Shown one piece after another: positions 22,229 through 31,092 of a stretch of DNA of 40,602 nucleotides; the first letter of the stretch is position 1; every line of letters starts with the position of its first letter. The notes under the pieces are model-generated. The model was given only the letters and a program-made list of their open reading frames with translations. It searched no databases and was not told the DNA's origin. Origin of the DNA: an uncultured Collinsella sp. (GTDB taxonomy: Bacteria; Actinomycetota; Coriobacteriia; Coriobacteriales; Coriobacteriaceae); the NCBI GenBank assembly GCA_900548515.1, contig URKU01000008.1:1-40602 (forward strand), in the 5' to 3' direction. Made by a program: the position numbers and the translations under genes.

Positions 22229-23502
22229 CGCTCGAGCCGCGGTGCAATACGAGCCGGCAGTTTCGCCACAATACGAACGCCATCCTCAAGATATTCCTCG
22301 TGCAAAAGAGTCCCCTGCTCATGCACGAGTGTAATGAGCGCACCTTCACGATATGGAATGTCGGCTGAAAGCAGCACATCGGTGGCAGCCGCCTCGCGAG
22401 CAATACGGTCGACGAGATCGTCGAGTCCCTCGCCCGTCTGGGCCGAGAACAGCACGGCCTCGGGATAGCGACGACGGAAACTCAATCGATCAACGCTATC
22501 GAGAAGATCGATTTTATTGAACACCGTAAGCGTCAAACGCTCGCCGGCACCGATCTCGTCAAGAACGCGATCGACTGCCTCGAGCTGGCGCTCGTAGTCC
22601 TCGTCAGAGGCATCCACAACTTTAAGGATCAGATCGGCACCAAGAACCTCAGACAGCGTGGACTTAAAGGCATCAACGAGACCATGCGGTAGCTTTTGAA
22701 TAAAGCCAACAGTATCGGTAATCGTCATGCCACGACCGCCGGGCAGGCGATACGAACGCGTCGTCGGGTCGAGCGTAGCAAACAGCTTGTCCTGCGAAAG
22801 CACCGTAGATCCGGTCAGACGATTGAGCAACGACGATTTACCCGCATTGGTATAACCGGCTAACGCGACGCGAAACGCCGGTGACTCAATGCGGCTCTTG
22901 GATTGAACATCGCGACGCTGTTCAACCTGCTTGAGCTCACGACGAAGCGCAGCGATCTTATTACGAATGAGGCGACGGTCGACCTCGAGCTGACTTTCGC
23001 CCTGACCAAAGCGTGAGCCGATGCCGCCGCGCGTCTGTTCCTTGGCGAGATGGCTCCACATGCCACGCAGACGAGGCAACAGATATTGAAGCTGTGCCAG
23101 CTGTACCTGTAGGCGTCCCTCACGCGTCTGAGCATGCAGGCCAAAAATATCCAAGATCAGTGCCGTACGATCGATAATCTTTACCGGCTCGCCCACGGCT
23201 TTCTCCAAATAGGATTGCTGCGAGGGCGTCAGGTCGTCGTCAAAAATAACGACATCGGCATCCATGCGATGCACCAGGCCGCACAGCTCTTCAACCTTAC
23301 CGGAACCGATAAACGATTTAGGATACGGCTTTACCAAACGCTGTGACAAGCGTGCCACGCACTGGGCACCAGCCGTGTGGGTAAGACGCTCCAGCTCATC
23401 AAGCGAGCGATCGAGCGGCCATGCATTGTCGCGCCACTCAACACCAACTAATATGGCACGCTCGGGCTCGGGTGCCGTGGGAACAAGGGGGAAACGGGCC
23501 AT
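22213..23502 (-). CDS. hflX: GTPase HflX
   Basis: Ribosome-binding GTPase that splits stalled or idle 70S ribosomes during stress. The 429-residue protein has the N-terminal HflX domain (ARLSQRLVKPYPKSFIGSGK) and a middle segment GMWSHLAKEQTRGGIGSRFG with GPGE-like GQGE. The G domain has AGYTNAGKSSL (G1), DTVGF (G3) and NKID (G4). A C-terminal domain follows the G domain. The ATG at 23502 overlaps the miaA stop by one base, so miaB, miaA and hflX are coupled, an order also known from other bacteria (miaA-hfq-hflX). The 3' end overlaps the acyltransferase pseudogene on the other strand, with no terminator between them. Confidence 0.95.
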   Translation of the reverse strand: MARFPLVPTAPEPERAILVGVEWRDNAWPLDRSLDELERLTHTAGAQCVARLSQRLVKPYPKSFIGSGKVEELCGLVHRMDADVVIFDDDLTPSQQSYLEKAVGEPVKIIDRTALILDIFGLHAQTREGRLQVQLAQLQYLLPRLRGMWSHLAKEQTRGGIGSRFGQGESQLEVDRRLIRNKIAALRRELKQVEQRRDVQSKSRIESPAFRVALAGYTNAGKSSLLNRLTGSTVLSQDKLFATLDPTTRSYRLPGGRGMTITDTVGFIQKLPHGLVDAFKSTLSEVLGADLILKVVDASDEDYERQLEAVDRVLDEIGAGERLTLTVFNKIDLLDSVDRLSFRRRYPEAVLFSAQTGEGLDDLVDRIAREAAATDVLLSADIPYREGALITLVHEQGTLLHEEYLEDGVRIVAKLPARIAPRLERYRTE

Positions 23503-24440
23503 TAGGCAGCCTCAATACGATGCAGGATGTCCTCAACGACCTCATCGATCGTAAACTCGTCCATATCAAACCACACGATACGGTCATCGCGCTTAAACCA
23601 CGAAAGCTGACGTTTGGCATAGCGACGCGAACGCATCTTGATGAGTTCGCGAGCCTCATCCATAGAAATCACGCCATTGAAAGCATCAATGATCTCTTTA
23701 TAGCCAATTGCCTGCATCGAAGTCAGGGCATCTCCCAGCCCCTGGTCCATAAGACCGCGAACCTCATCGACAAGACCCTGCTCAAACATCAGATCGACGC
23801 GCAGGTTAATGCGCTCGTAGAGCACCTCGCGATTACGCGTCAGACCAAACCATAGAGCATGATAATGCTCGCGCGGAACACTAAACTGACTTTTTTGCTG
23901 TGCATAGGAAATACCATCATCATGCATCTCGAGCGCACGAATCACACGGCGCACATTATGGGGATGAATAACAGCAGCCGATTCTGGGTCGCGCTCGGCA
24001 AGCAGGGCATGCAGCTCTTCCTCGCCAATACGCTCGGCAAGCTCCTGATAGCCCATACGACGATCGTCCTCAAGTTCACCCGAGGGAAAGTCCATCTCAT
24101 CGAGGGCGGCCTTGAGATACAGCCCCGTACCTCCGCAAAAAACCGGCAGGCAACCCGAACCAAGGAGACGTTCAACATGCGCGCGAGCGTCAGCCTGATA
24201 AAGCGCAGCAGAATATGCCACACCCGGCTCTACAATGTCGACGAGACGCAGCGGCACCGTACACTCATCGGGCGCCATCTTTGCGGTACCGATGTCCATG
24301 CCGTGATAGATTTGCATCGCATCGCACGACAGCACTTCGGACGAAAGACGAGCTGCCAAACGGTCGGCAACATCACTCTTACCAACCGCCGTCGGACCGA
24401 CGATCGCAACGGCGGAAAGTCCTGCCCTGGGAGAAACCAT
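23502..24440 (-). CDS. miaA: tRNA dimethylallyltransferase
   Basis: Transfers a dimethylallyl group from DMAPP to N6 of A37 in tRNAs that read UNN codons. The 312-residue protein has a P-loop (GPTAVGKS, residues 15-22), the DAMQIYHGMDIGTAKM substrate block, FCGGTGLYLKA and the insertion region with RRVIRALEM. DMAPP is the IspH product, whose gene is at the left end of the window. MiaB, encoded just upstream in the same operon, thiomethylates the product. Start and stop codons overlap those of the neighbours by one base each. Confidence 0.96.
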   Translation of the reverse strand: MVSPRAGLSAVAIVGPTAVGKSDVADRLAARLSSEVLSCDAMQIYHGMDIGTAKMAPDECTVPLRLVDIVEPGVAYSAALYQADARAHVERLLGSGCLPVFCGGTGLYLKAALDEMDFPSGELEDDRRMGYQELAERIGEEELHALLAERDPESAAVIHPHNVRRVIRALEMHDDGISYAQQKSQFSVPREHYHALWFGLTRNREVLYERINLRVDLMFEQGLVDEVRGLMDQGLGDALTSMQAIGYKEIIDAFNGVISMDEARELIKMRSRRYAKRQLSWFKRDDRIVWFDMDEFTIDEVVEDILHRIEAA

Positions 24441-25810
24441 TAGCGCGGCTCGCCCACAACGGAGCCGGACAAATACCAGGTCTTGGCAACGTCAACGTCA
24501 ACATCAACGATCTTGCCAACAAGCTGATCGATGCTGTAACCCTCGGGGATAGGCGCATGCACGGTCTGATTCTTGGGACTCTTGCCCAGCAGGACCGCGT
24601 CGTTCTTTTTACTCGTTCCCTCAATGAGCGCCGGCACCACAGTATGAAGCTCACCCTGGTTATACTCGTGTGCCGTAGTCTCGATAACCTTAACCAGGCG
24701 GTTGAAACGCTCGAGAATAACCTCATGCGGCGTAGGATCGTCAATCTCTGCGGCCGGGGTACCGGCGCGCTTGGAATAGATGAAGGTATAGGCCTGAGCA
24801 TAGCGGACCGTCTCGGCAAGTGAGAGCGTCTGCTCAAAGTCCTCTTCAGTCTCGCCCGGGAAGCCAACGATAATATCGGTCGAGAGCGCGATATCGGGCA
24901 TGCGGTTGCGAATGCGATCGACCAGGCCCAGATAGTCCTCGCGTGTATAACGGCGATTCATCTCTTTGAGGATACGCGTGGAGCCCGACTGAACGGCCAA
25001 GTGAAGCTGCGGCATGACGGCGGGCGTCTCGGCCATGGCGTCGATGGTCTCGGGCAGCAGATCCTTAGGATGAGAAGAGGTAAAGAAGATGCGCTCCACA
25101 CCCGTATCACCCACGGCACGCAGCAGATCGGCAAAACGCGGCTTGCCAAACAGATCGCGACCATATGAGTTAACGTTTTGGCCCAGCAGCGTAATCTCGC
25201 GCACGCCCTGGCGCACCAAACCGGTCACCTCGTCGACAATTTCCTCGAAGGGGCGGCTCTTTTCGCGACCGCGCACGTACGGCACGATGCAATAGGTACA
25301 GAAATTATTGCAGCCCGTCATAATGGGCACCCAGGCGTGATACTGGGTCTCGCGATGCCACGGCATGCTCATGGCATCCGTATCCTCATGCTCATTGGTG
25401 CGGATATGACGCTTGCCATCAAGGAACGCCTCGGCAATGAGCTCTGCCACATGTGCGATGGAATGCGTACCAAAGATGACATTGACGTTATCGACGTTGG
25501 TGAGCAGGCCCTCGCCATCGCGCTGCGCGATGCAACCACCAACGGCAACCACACGCTTGCCCGAAGGCGAAGGCGGCAGGCTTTTACAGGAATTGCACTG
25601 GCCGTACAGGCGAGTATCGGCGGCCTCGCGCACGCAGCATGTCATGAAGACAACAATATCGGCATGCTCGGGATCGAGCGCCATGAGGCAACCATACGAA
25701 TCGAGCAGACCGCTCACGCGCTCGGAGTCGTGCTGATTCATCTGGCAGCCAAAGGTGCGGATAAAGTAGGTTTTACCGGCAAGAATATCGCGTACGGAAC
25801 GCTGGTCCAT
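24440..25810 (-). CDS. miaB: tRNA-2-methylthio-N6-dimethylallyladenosine synthase
   Basis: Radical-SAM methylthiotransferase that converts i6A37 to ms2i6A37 in tRNA. The 456-residue protein has the three parts of the family. The N-terminal domain carries cysteines in TFGCQMNQHDSE and CCVREAADTR for the auxiliary cluster. The radical-SAM domain has CNNFCTYCIVPYVRG, and a C-terminal TRAM domain covers about the last 65 residues. Two ATGs are possible: 25816 is only three bases after AGGA, 25810 is nine bases after it and was chosen. A gap of 52 bases with a G8 tract separates it from spoVS. rimO at 32451-33800 is the ribosomal-protein counterpart. Confidence 0.95.
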   Translation of the reverse strand: MDQRSVRDILAGKTYFIRTFGCQMNQHDSERVSGLLDSYGCLMALDPEHADIVVFMTCCVREAADTRLYGQCNSCKSLPPSPSGKRVVAVGGCIAQRDGEGLLTNVDNVNVIFGTHSIAHVAELIAEAFLDGKRHIRTNEHEDTDAMSMPWHRETQYHAWVPIMTGCNNFCTYCIVPYVRGREKSRPFEEIVDEVTGLVRQGVREITLLGQNVNSYGRDLFGKPRFADLLRAVGDTGVERIFFTSSHPKDLLPETIDAMAETPAVMPQLHLAVQSGSTRILKEMNRRYTREDYLGLVDRIRNRMPDIALSTDIIVGFPGETEEDFEQTLSLAETVRYAQAYTFIYSKRAGTPAAEIDDPTPHEVILERFNRLVKVIETTAHEYNQGELHTVVPALIEGTSKKNDAVLLGKSPKNQTVHAPIPEGYSIDQLVGKIVDVDVDVAKTWYLSGSVVGEPR

Positions 25811-25834
25811 GTGCATAAGTCCTAACGATGGAGA

Positions 25835-25842
25835 GGGGGGGG
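25835..25842. repeat. Run of eight G between spoVS and miaB
   Basis: An 8-base homopolymer 25 bases upstream of the miaB start (C8 in the mRNA). It is long for this window and could vary in length by slippage, altering the spacing upstream of the miaB ribosome binding site. No reading frame crosses it. Confidence 0.6.
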
Positions 25843-25862
25843 CGAATCGAGGCAAGCAGAAG

Positions 25863-26180
25863 CTATGCCACAGGCTTAACATCATCCATGACGACGTTAT
25901 CCATAGCAGCTCGATTGATCTGGTGAACGTAGATAGAAAGGCGAATGGCCGTGCGCGACTCCCCGTTAATGAGGATGTCGGAGAACACGGGCGCGCAGGA
26001 AATATCAAAACCGGTTGGAATCAAAAAACCGCGCGCGATAGCCACGGCCTTAATGGCCTGGTTGACAGCACCAGCGCCGACACACTGGATGTTGACGGGT
26101 ACACCATCCTTGACCATGCCGGCGATGGCGCCGGCAACGGACGCGGGCGATGATTTGCTTGATACCTTCAGGCAATCCAT
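25863..26180 (-). CDS. spoVS: Stage V sporulation protein S (SpoVS)
   Basis: A 105-residue Alba-like small protein. The core MDCLKVSSKSSPASVAGAIAG, GAVNQAIKAVAIARGFLIP and GESRTAIRLSIYV is strongly like SpoVS of Bacillus and Thermus. The family has about 86 residues; here an extra tail of about 18 residues (MDNVVMDDVKPVA end) is added. In Bacillus it affects sporulation and septation, and the Alba fold suggests nucleic-acid binding. The likely host does not sporulate, so another role is expected. The ATG at 26180 follows AGGAG and was chosen over upstream frame extension to 26255. It is 74 bases after the GHKL ATPase gene, in the same orientation. Confidence 0.93.
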   Translation of the reverse strand: MDCLKVSSKSSPASVAGAIAGMVKDGVPVNIQCVGAGAVNQAIKAVAIARGFLIPTGFDISCAPVFSDILINGESRTAIRLSIYVHQINRAAMDNVVMDDVKPVA

Positions 26181-26254
26181 GAAGAAACTCCTGCGTTTAA
26201 AAGTACGTTTTAACTGCAATAACTGTATCGTACCGAGTGGACTCGGTAAAGGCA

Positions 26255-27340
26255 CTATTCCTCTTTGGCAAGATCGAAGGTCACAGTGATTCGATCACGC
26301 GAAACACGAATCTTTGGGTCGCCACAAAGGTTGAGATAGTACCGGGCGGCAAGATCATTAAAGTCACGCTCCACAGCACGCGAAAACTGTGCCATGTCAT
26401 CCTTGGCAATACGTAGCCCGCGACGATCCTTCGCAAGATCGACAGGAGCCGGCGCATGCGAGGACGAATCACGCTCGCGCAGCAGACGCGCGGTCACACC
26501 GCGAACGGGCTTAATCTGCCCTGCCAAAATGCGATGAGCAGTGCGCTCGGACATCTCAAGACCCAAACCCGAACAGATACGGATAAAGTCCTCGGCATCA
26601 GAGGCAAGGCCTAAACGATCGACAACCGGAAGCTCACTCTCGTCATCAATGAACAGGAGACGCGACGTATCGAGCCGACTTGACGCCTGAGCATAAAGGG
26701 TCGCGGCAATCTCAGACGGAGAACCAAGATAGACATCGCAACCACACAACTCCTCGAGCGCAAACTCACAAGCAGCGCGAATAATATTATGCGGGCCGCG
26801 AGCACAGACATAACGTCCGTCCTCATCCCTGACGGCCTGGGGCCAGCTGGACTGATCGGCACGCTCACTGAGGCGGTCGGCCGCAACGCTCACCTTAAAG
26901 GCCGAGCCAAGGTCGACACCAGACGTGACCACACGGGCCTCGTCAGTGTTCTGCTTGATCGAAAACAATGCCATGCCACGACCGTGAACGCCCCAACGGT
27001 CCATCTTCATGCTCTCGAGCTTGGAGGTAACGCGGGCATCGAAGATTCGCTCTTGCATATCCTGTGGAACGCCCGAACCGTTATCCAGAAAGACAAGCGT
27101 GCGGACGCCATCTTCCTTGGTCGTGGCGAGATAGACCTTGTCGGCACCAGCATCGCGAGCATTACGGAGCATTTCGATGACGATATCCTCGACATGCTGA
27201 ATGTCGTGCTTTGCCTGGCGCCGCTCGGCCTCCGAAACGCGGAGGCGGACATACCCCTCGCCAAGGTTCTCCTCGACGCGAAGGTTGCCCTCCCCCGACA
27301 TCGACGCGATAAATGAGATGAGCTCGTTCGCGTCGCTCAT
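26255..27340 (-). CDS. GHKL-fold ATP-binding protein of unknown function
   Basis: A 361-residue cytosolic protein with a Hsp90/MutL/histidine-kinase type ATP site at about residues 40-165. The N box is EMLRNARDAGAD (E56, N60), the G1 box DNGSGVP (D86) and the G2 box WGVHGRGMALFSI (G117-G122). There is no H box or receiver domain, so it is not a normal sensor kinase. The remainder (about 170-361) shows no domain I recognise; it includes LEELCGCDVYLGSPSEI and RILAGQIKPVRGVTARLLRER. It starts one base after the rny stop, so the two are surely co-transcribed, and spoVS follows. In Bacillus the ymdB phosphodiesterase gene holds this rny-spoVS position. Function unknown. Confidence 0.85.
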   Translation of the reverse strand: MSDANELISFIASMSGEGNLRVEENLGEGYVRLRVSEAERRQAKHDIQHVEDIVIEMLRNARDAGADKVYLATTKEDGVRTLVFLDNGSGVPQDMQERIFDARVTSKLESMKMDRWGVHGRGMALFSIKQNTDEARVVTSGVDLGSAFKVSVAADRLSERADQSSWPQAVRDEDGRYVCARGPHNIIRAACEFALEELCGCDVYLGSPSEIAATLYAQASSRLDTSRLLFIDDESELPVVDRLGLASDAEDFIRICSGLGLEMSERTAHRILAGQIKPVRGVTARLLRERDSSSHAPAPVDLAKDRRGLRIAKDDMAQFSRAVERDFNDLAARYYLNLCGDPKIRVSRDRITVTFDLAKEE

Positions 27341-27341
27341 G

Positions 27342-28892
27342 TTATTTAGCGATATCGACAGCGCGGCTCTCGCGAATCACGACGACGCGCACCTGACCGG
27401 GATACTCCATCTCTTCCTCGATCTGATGGGCGATATCGTGAGCCAGGACCGTGGACTGGGCATCGGAGATCTTGTCCGGCTGAACCATGACGTGTACCTC
27501 GCGACCAGCCTGCATGGCATAGGTACGCTCGACGCCTTCATGGGAGTTGGCGATCTCCTCGAGCTTCTCGAGACGCTTGATGTAGTTCTCGGCAGACTCG
27601 CGACGGGCACCGGGGCGAGAAGCAGAGACAGCATCAGCGGCCTGTACCAGGACATCGAGCACCGTGTTAGGGTCGACATCGGCATGGTGAGCCTCGATAG
27701 CATGAACGATAACGGGCTTCTCGCCATAACGGCGGGCAAGCTCGGCGCCGATGACGGCATGCGGACCCTCGACGTCGTGGTCAATTGCCTTGCCCAGGTC
27801 GTGCAGCAGGCCGGCGCGCTTGGCGGTCACAACGTCCAGGCCAAGCTCGGAAGCCATCACGCCGCACAGGTCAGAGACTTCGAGGGAGTGCTGAAGCACG
27901 TTCTGACCAAACGAGGTACGGTAGCGCAGGGCACCAAGGGTCTTGACGATCTCGGGGTGCAGGTCGTGAATGCCGGTATCGAAGGCAGCCTGCTCGCCAG
28001 CCTCGCGCACGCGCTGCTGAACCAGGTCGGCAGCCTTGTGATACATCTCCTCGATGCGGGCGGGGTGAATGCGGCCGTCGGCGATGAGGTTCTCGAGGGC
28101 AACACGGGCGGTCTCACGACGGACCGGGTCGAAGCTCGAAAGAACGACGGTCTCGGGCGTGTCGTCAATCACGAGGTTGACGCCGGAAACCTGCTCGAAG
28201 GTCCGGATGTTGCGACCCTCGCGACCGATGATACGGCCCTTGAGGTCATCAGAGGGAATGTGCACGGAGGTAACGGTGACCTCGGCTGTGTGGTCGGCAG
28301 CGCAGCGCTGAATCGCCAGGGACAGAATCTCCTGGGCGGTCTTGTGGCACTCGGCGCGAACCTGCTGCTCGGACTCGCGAATGATCGTGGCGGCCTCGTG
28401 GGTGACCTCGCCGCGAACCTTATCGAGGAGCTCCTTGTGGGCATCCTCGCGGGTCAGGTCGGCGATACGCTCGAGCTCGGAGGTCTGCTTGGCGCAGAGC
28501 TCCTCAAGCTCGCGGGAGCGTTTCTCGACCTGACCGGCCTGGCTGGACAGCTGGTGCTCACGCTTGTCGAGAGCGTCGTTTCGGCGATCGAGGGACTCCT
28601 CGCGCTGCATCACACGGTTCTCGAGCGTACGAATCTCGCTCTTACGCTGCTTGTCCTCGGCCTCGGCGGCCTGCTTGTTCTTGATTATCTCCTCTTTAGC
28701 CTCGAGCAGAGCCTCTTTTTTGAGGGTCTCGGCCTGACGCTTAGCATCACCGATCAGGGACTCAGCCTGCGCGTGTGCCGACTGAATCTTTTCGTCGGCC
28801 TCGTGAAGACTACCCTGCTTGGCGGTGCGCATGTAGGCAATGGCGGCGATGGCACCCAAAACGATGCCAACGAGCGCTGCGATGATAGGCAT
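27342..28892 (-). CDS. rny: Ribonuclease Y
   Basis: Membrane-anchored endoribonuclease that starts decay of many mRNAs. The 516-residue protein has an N-terminal membrane helix (IIAALVGIVLGAIAAIAYM, about 3-21). A long charged coiled coil follows (about 25-205), then a KH domain with GRIIGREGRNIRTFE and an HD phosphohydrolase domain with HSLEVSDLCG and LLHDLGKAID. Length and order are typical. The ATG at 28892 is five bases after AAGGAG; a GTG at 28898 is too close to that site. It has its own promoter (29059-29087) and a leader of about 160 bases. With RNase J at the right end of the window, this gives the usual pair of decay enzymes of Gram-positives without RNase E. Confidence 0.97.
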   Translation of the reverse strand: MPIIAALVGIVLGAIAAIAYMRTAKQGSLHEADEKIQSAHAQAESLIGDAKRQAETLKKEALLEAKEEIIKNKQAAEAEDKQRKSEIRTLENRVMQREESLDRRNDALDKREHQLSSQAGQVEKRSRELEELCAKQTSELERIADLTREDAHKELLDKVRGEVTHEAATIIRESEQQVRAECHKTAQEILSLAIQRCAADHTAEVTVTSVHIPSDDLKGRIIGREGRNIRTFEQVSGVNLVIDDTPETVVLSSFDPVRRETARVALENLIADGRIHPARIEEMYHKAADLVQQRVREAGEQAAFDTGIHDLHPEIVKTLGALRYRTSFGQNVLQHSLEVSDLCGVMASELGLDVVTAKRAGLLHDLGKAIDHDVEGPHAVIGAELARRYGEKPVIVHAIEAHHADVDPNTVLDVLVQAADAVSASRPGARRESAENYIKRLEKLEEIANSHEGVERTYAMQAGREVHVMVQPDKISDAQSTVLAHDIAHQIEEEMEYPGQVRVVVIRESRAVDIAK

Positions 28893-29058
28893 GCTCACTC
28901 CTTTTTATGGATTCGTTACACAACAAAGCGAACCGTCCTTACGAACGGCTCGCGACATTTGAGTAATATGGGCGCAGCTTATGCGGGTCGGATACAGATA
29001 AACATATAAACAAACTCATCACAGATGAGCACATATCACAAAGCAAATGACAGTGTTT

Positions 29059-29087
29059 ATCGTACGTTGAACCACAACAACTGTCAA
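29059..29087 (-). promoter_or_regulatory. Promoter of rny
   Basis: On the minus strand TTGACA (29087-29082) and TACGAT (29064-29059) are 17 bp apart. The roughly 160-base leader contains an 8-bp stem with one wobble near 28935-28958 (CGAGCCGT / ACGGTTCG), which might matter for control, since rny is often regulated by its own product. Confidence 0.75.
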
Positions 29088-29092
29088 ATAAA

Positions 29093-29135
29093 TGGCCCCG
29101 GCACGGCGGCTAAAACGCGGTGAACGGCAGGGCCA
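29093..29135 (-). terminator. Possible terminator of recX
   Basis: A 6-bp stem TGGCCC (29135-29130) / GGGCCA (29098-29093) with a long GC-rich interior is followed on the minus strand by TTTATTT. Weak, but in the right place between recX and the rny promoter. Confidence 0.45.
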
Positions 29136-29149
29136 CAAAGCGCATACGC

Positions 29150-29842
29150 CTAAACCGCACATTTCTCGCGTTCGGCATCGAGACGTGCCTTAACGGCATC
29201 GGCGGCGATGTGATACGAGAAGCCCTTGCCCATCAAAAACCGAACCAGTTTTTCGAATCCGCGCGTCTCTGGAACACGCCGCTTGGCGAGCAGGGCTGAC
29301 GCACGCGCCAAATCGTCTTCGACGGCAAAATAATCCTCGGGATAACCGGGAATGTCATCGAGCACGACATGACGGCGCTTGAGCTCGGTCTCGATTTTGC
29401 GCTGTCCCCAACCGCGCCGCTTGCGCTCCTCGATAAAGTACGAGCAAAAGCGGTTCTCGTCTAAAAAGTGATACTCTGTGGCGCGCTCGACGGCGAAATC
29501 GATCGCGAGCTGGTGAAAGCCGTAGCGAGCCAGCTTGTCACGGACCTCACCCGTCGCATGGTCGCGGCGCGATAGCATCTCGGTCACCATGGTAAGTGCA
29601 CATTTACCCTCGATGAGCTGCACCGCCTCACGAAAGTTGTCCCAATCACAGGGAAGATCGGGGCGGTTTTTGACATACAGCCGCGCGACCCGCACGGGAA
29701 TCCAAATGGACCGCTCAAAACCGCCCTCAAGCTCACAATCGATATGTGCGCAAGGCTTTTTGGACGCATACCCGCTCGAGAACGAGGAAGCCGCCTTCTT
29801 ATCGGGAAAGAAGGCCGTGGCCTCGGTCACCGTATACGACAT
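29150..29842 (-). CDS. recX: Regulatory protein RecX
   Basis: Modulates RecA filaments, usually limiting their growth. The 230-residue protein is mostly helical. The family's core is visible in the second half: ALTMVTEMLSRRDHATGEVRDKLARYGF, DENRFCSYFIEERKRRGWGQRKIETEL and FLMGKGFSYHIAADAV. These are three tandem three-helix units. The first 60 residues are less conserved. It starts 11 bases after the recA stop in the same orientation, the classic recA-recX arrangement, so it should be co-induced from the SOS-controlled recA promoter. Confidence 0.92.
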   Translation of the reverse strand: MSYTVTEATAFFPDKKAASSFSSGYASKKPCAHIDCELEGGFERSIWIPVRVARLYVKNRPDLPCDWDNFREAVQLIEGKCALTMVTEMLSRRDHATGEVRDKLARYGFHQLAIDFAVERATEYHFLDENRFCSYFIEERKRRGWGQRKIETELKRRHVVLDDIPGYPEDYFAVEDDLARASALLAKRRVPETRGFEKLVRFLMGKGFSYHIAADAVKARLDAEREKCAV

Positions 29843-29853
29843 GAGCGTAACCG

Positions 29854-31002
29854 CTACTCGTCGTCATCATCGAGCATGGCGGAACCATCGATGGCGTAAA
29901 GCTCGTCAAACTCCTCAGGCGCAGGCTGATCGGTCAGCTCGACCTCGGACGGAGCATCGTCATCAAACTCAAGTCCGCAGGCAAGGCGGACCTTATGCTC
30001 AATCTCGTCGGCGCAATCGGGGTGTTCGCGCAGGAAAGCCTTGGCGGCCTCTCGACCGTTGCCAAGCTTGTCCTCGCCATAGGCAAACCAGGAGCCCATC
30101 TTCTTGCAGATGCCGCACTCGACAGCCATGTCCAGAATTGAGCCCTCCTTAGAGATGCCCGTACCGTACATGATGTCGAACTCAGCAGAACGGAACGGAG
30201 CTGCCACCTTGTTCTTAACGACCTTGGCGCGCACGCGGTTACCGATAACCTCGTCCTTAAGCTTAATGCTGTCGATACGGCGAATGTCGATACGCACCGA
30301 AGAGAAGAACTTAAGGGCGCGGCCGCCCGTCGTAGTCTCGGGGTTGCCGAACATGACGCCGATCTTCTCACGCAGCTGGTTAATGAAGATGCACGTCGTG
30401 TTGGACTTGGACAGCGAGCCGGCGAGCTTGCGGAGCGCCTGACTCATTAGGCGAGCCTGAAGACCGACCGTAGTATCGCCGATTTCTCCCTCGATCTCGG
30501 CACGCGGGGTCAGCGCGGCGACGGAGTCGACGACGATGGCATCGATGGCGCCGGAACGCACGAGCATGTCAACAATCTCAAGCGCCTGCTCGCCCGTATC
30601 GGGCTGGGAAATGAGCACCTCGTCGATATCCACGCCGATGCGCGCGGCATACGTGGGATCAAGCGCGTGCTCGGCATCGATAAATGCCACAACGCCACCC
30701 ATTGCCTGGGCCTCGGCCAGGATCTCGAGCGAAAGCGTCGTCTTACCGGAGGACTCAGGACCGTAAATCTCGACGATACGGCCGCGCGGCACGCCGCCGA
30801 TACCCAGCGCGGCATCGAGGGCCAGGGCGCCCGTGGGAATGGCCTCGACCTCGAGCTCGGGACCACCGTCGCCGTACCTCATGATGGAACCCTGGCCGAA
30901 TTTCTTCTCGATCTCGGCCTTGGTGGTGGCGATCATCTCATCGCGCTCTTTACCCGTCGTGCGAGCATGAACGGTACGTACGGGACCTGAATTCTTGGCC
31001 AT
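29854..31002 (-). CDS. recA: Recombinase RecA
   Basis: ATP-dependent strand-exchange protein and co-protease of LexA. The 382-residue protein has the Walker A motif GPESSGKT, the VDSVAALTPRAEIEGE block, loop L2 with FGNPETTTGGRALKF, and an acidic C-terminal tail (SEVELTDQPAPEEF to DDDDE). No intein or inserted segment is present. The ATG at 31002 lies after GGAGGG; the frame is open seven codons further, to 31023. Promoter and LexA box lie at 31033-31061. Farther upstream is a phased array of ACCAAA motifs. recX follows after 11 bases. Confidence 0.98.
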   Translation of the reverse strand: MAKNSGPVRTVHARTTGKERDEMIATTKAEIEKKFGQGSIMRYGDGGPELEVEAIPTGALALDAALGIGGVPRGRIVEIYGPESSGKTTLSLEILAEAQAMGGVVAFIDAEHALDPTYAARIGVDIDEVLISQPDTGEQALEIVDMLVRSGAIDAIVVDSVAALTPRAEIEGEIGDTTVGLQARLMSQALRKLAGSLSKSNTTCIFINQLREKIGVMFGNPETTTGGRALKFFSSVRIDIRRIDSIKLKDEVIGNRVRAKVVKNKVAAPFRSAEFDIMYGTGISKEGSILDMAVECGICKKMGSWFAYGEDKLGNGREAAKAFLREHPDCADEIEHKVRLACGLEFDDDAPSEVELTDQPAPEEFDELYAIDGSAMLDDDDE

Positions 31003-31032
31003 GAATAGCCCTCCTCTTAACAACCTGCATCG

Positions 31033-31061
31033 ATAATAAACGAACGGCTGTTCGTGGTCAA
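31033..31061 (-). promoter_or_regulatory. recA promoter with embedded LexA box
   Basis: On the minus strand TTGACC (31061-31056) and TATTAT (31038-31033) are 17 bp apart. The LexA box CGAACGGCTGTTCG (plus strand 31041-31054) lies wholly in the spacer. Both half-sites are perfect (CGAAC / GTTCG), so this is the best LexA site in the window. Confidence 0.92.
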
Positions 31062-31092
31062 CCGTTCAGGCCAATCATATGCAGGCGGTCTT

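Noticed and set aside
25835..25842. Phase-variable switch at the G8 tract
   Set aside because: It is outside any reading frame and eight bases is a modest length; noted as a repeat only.
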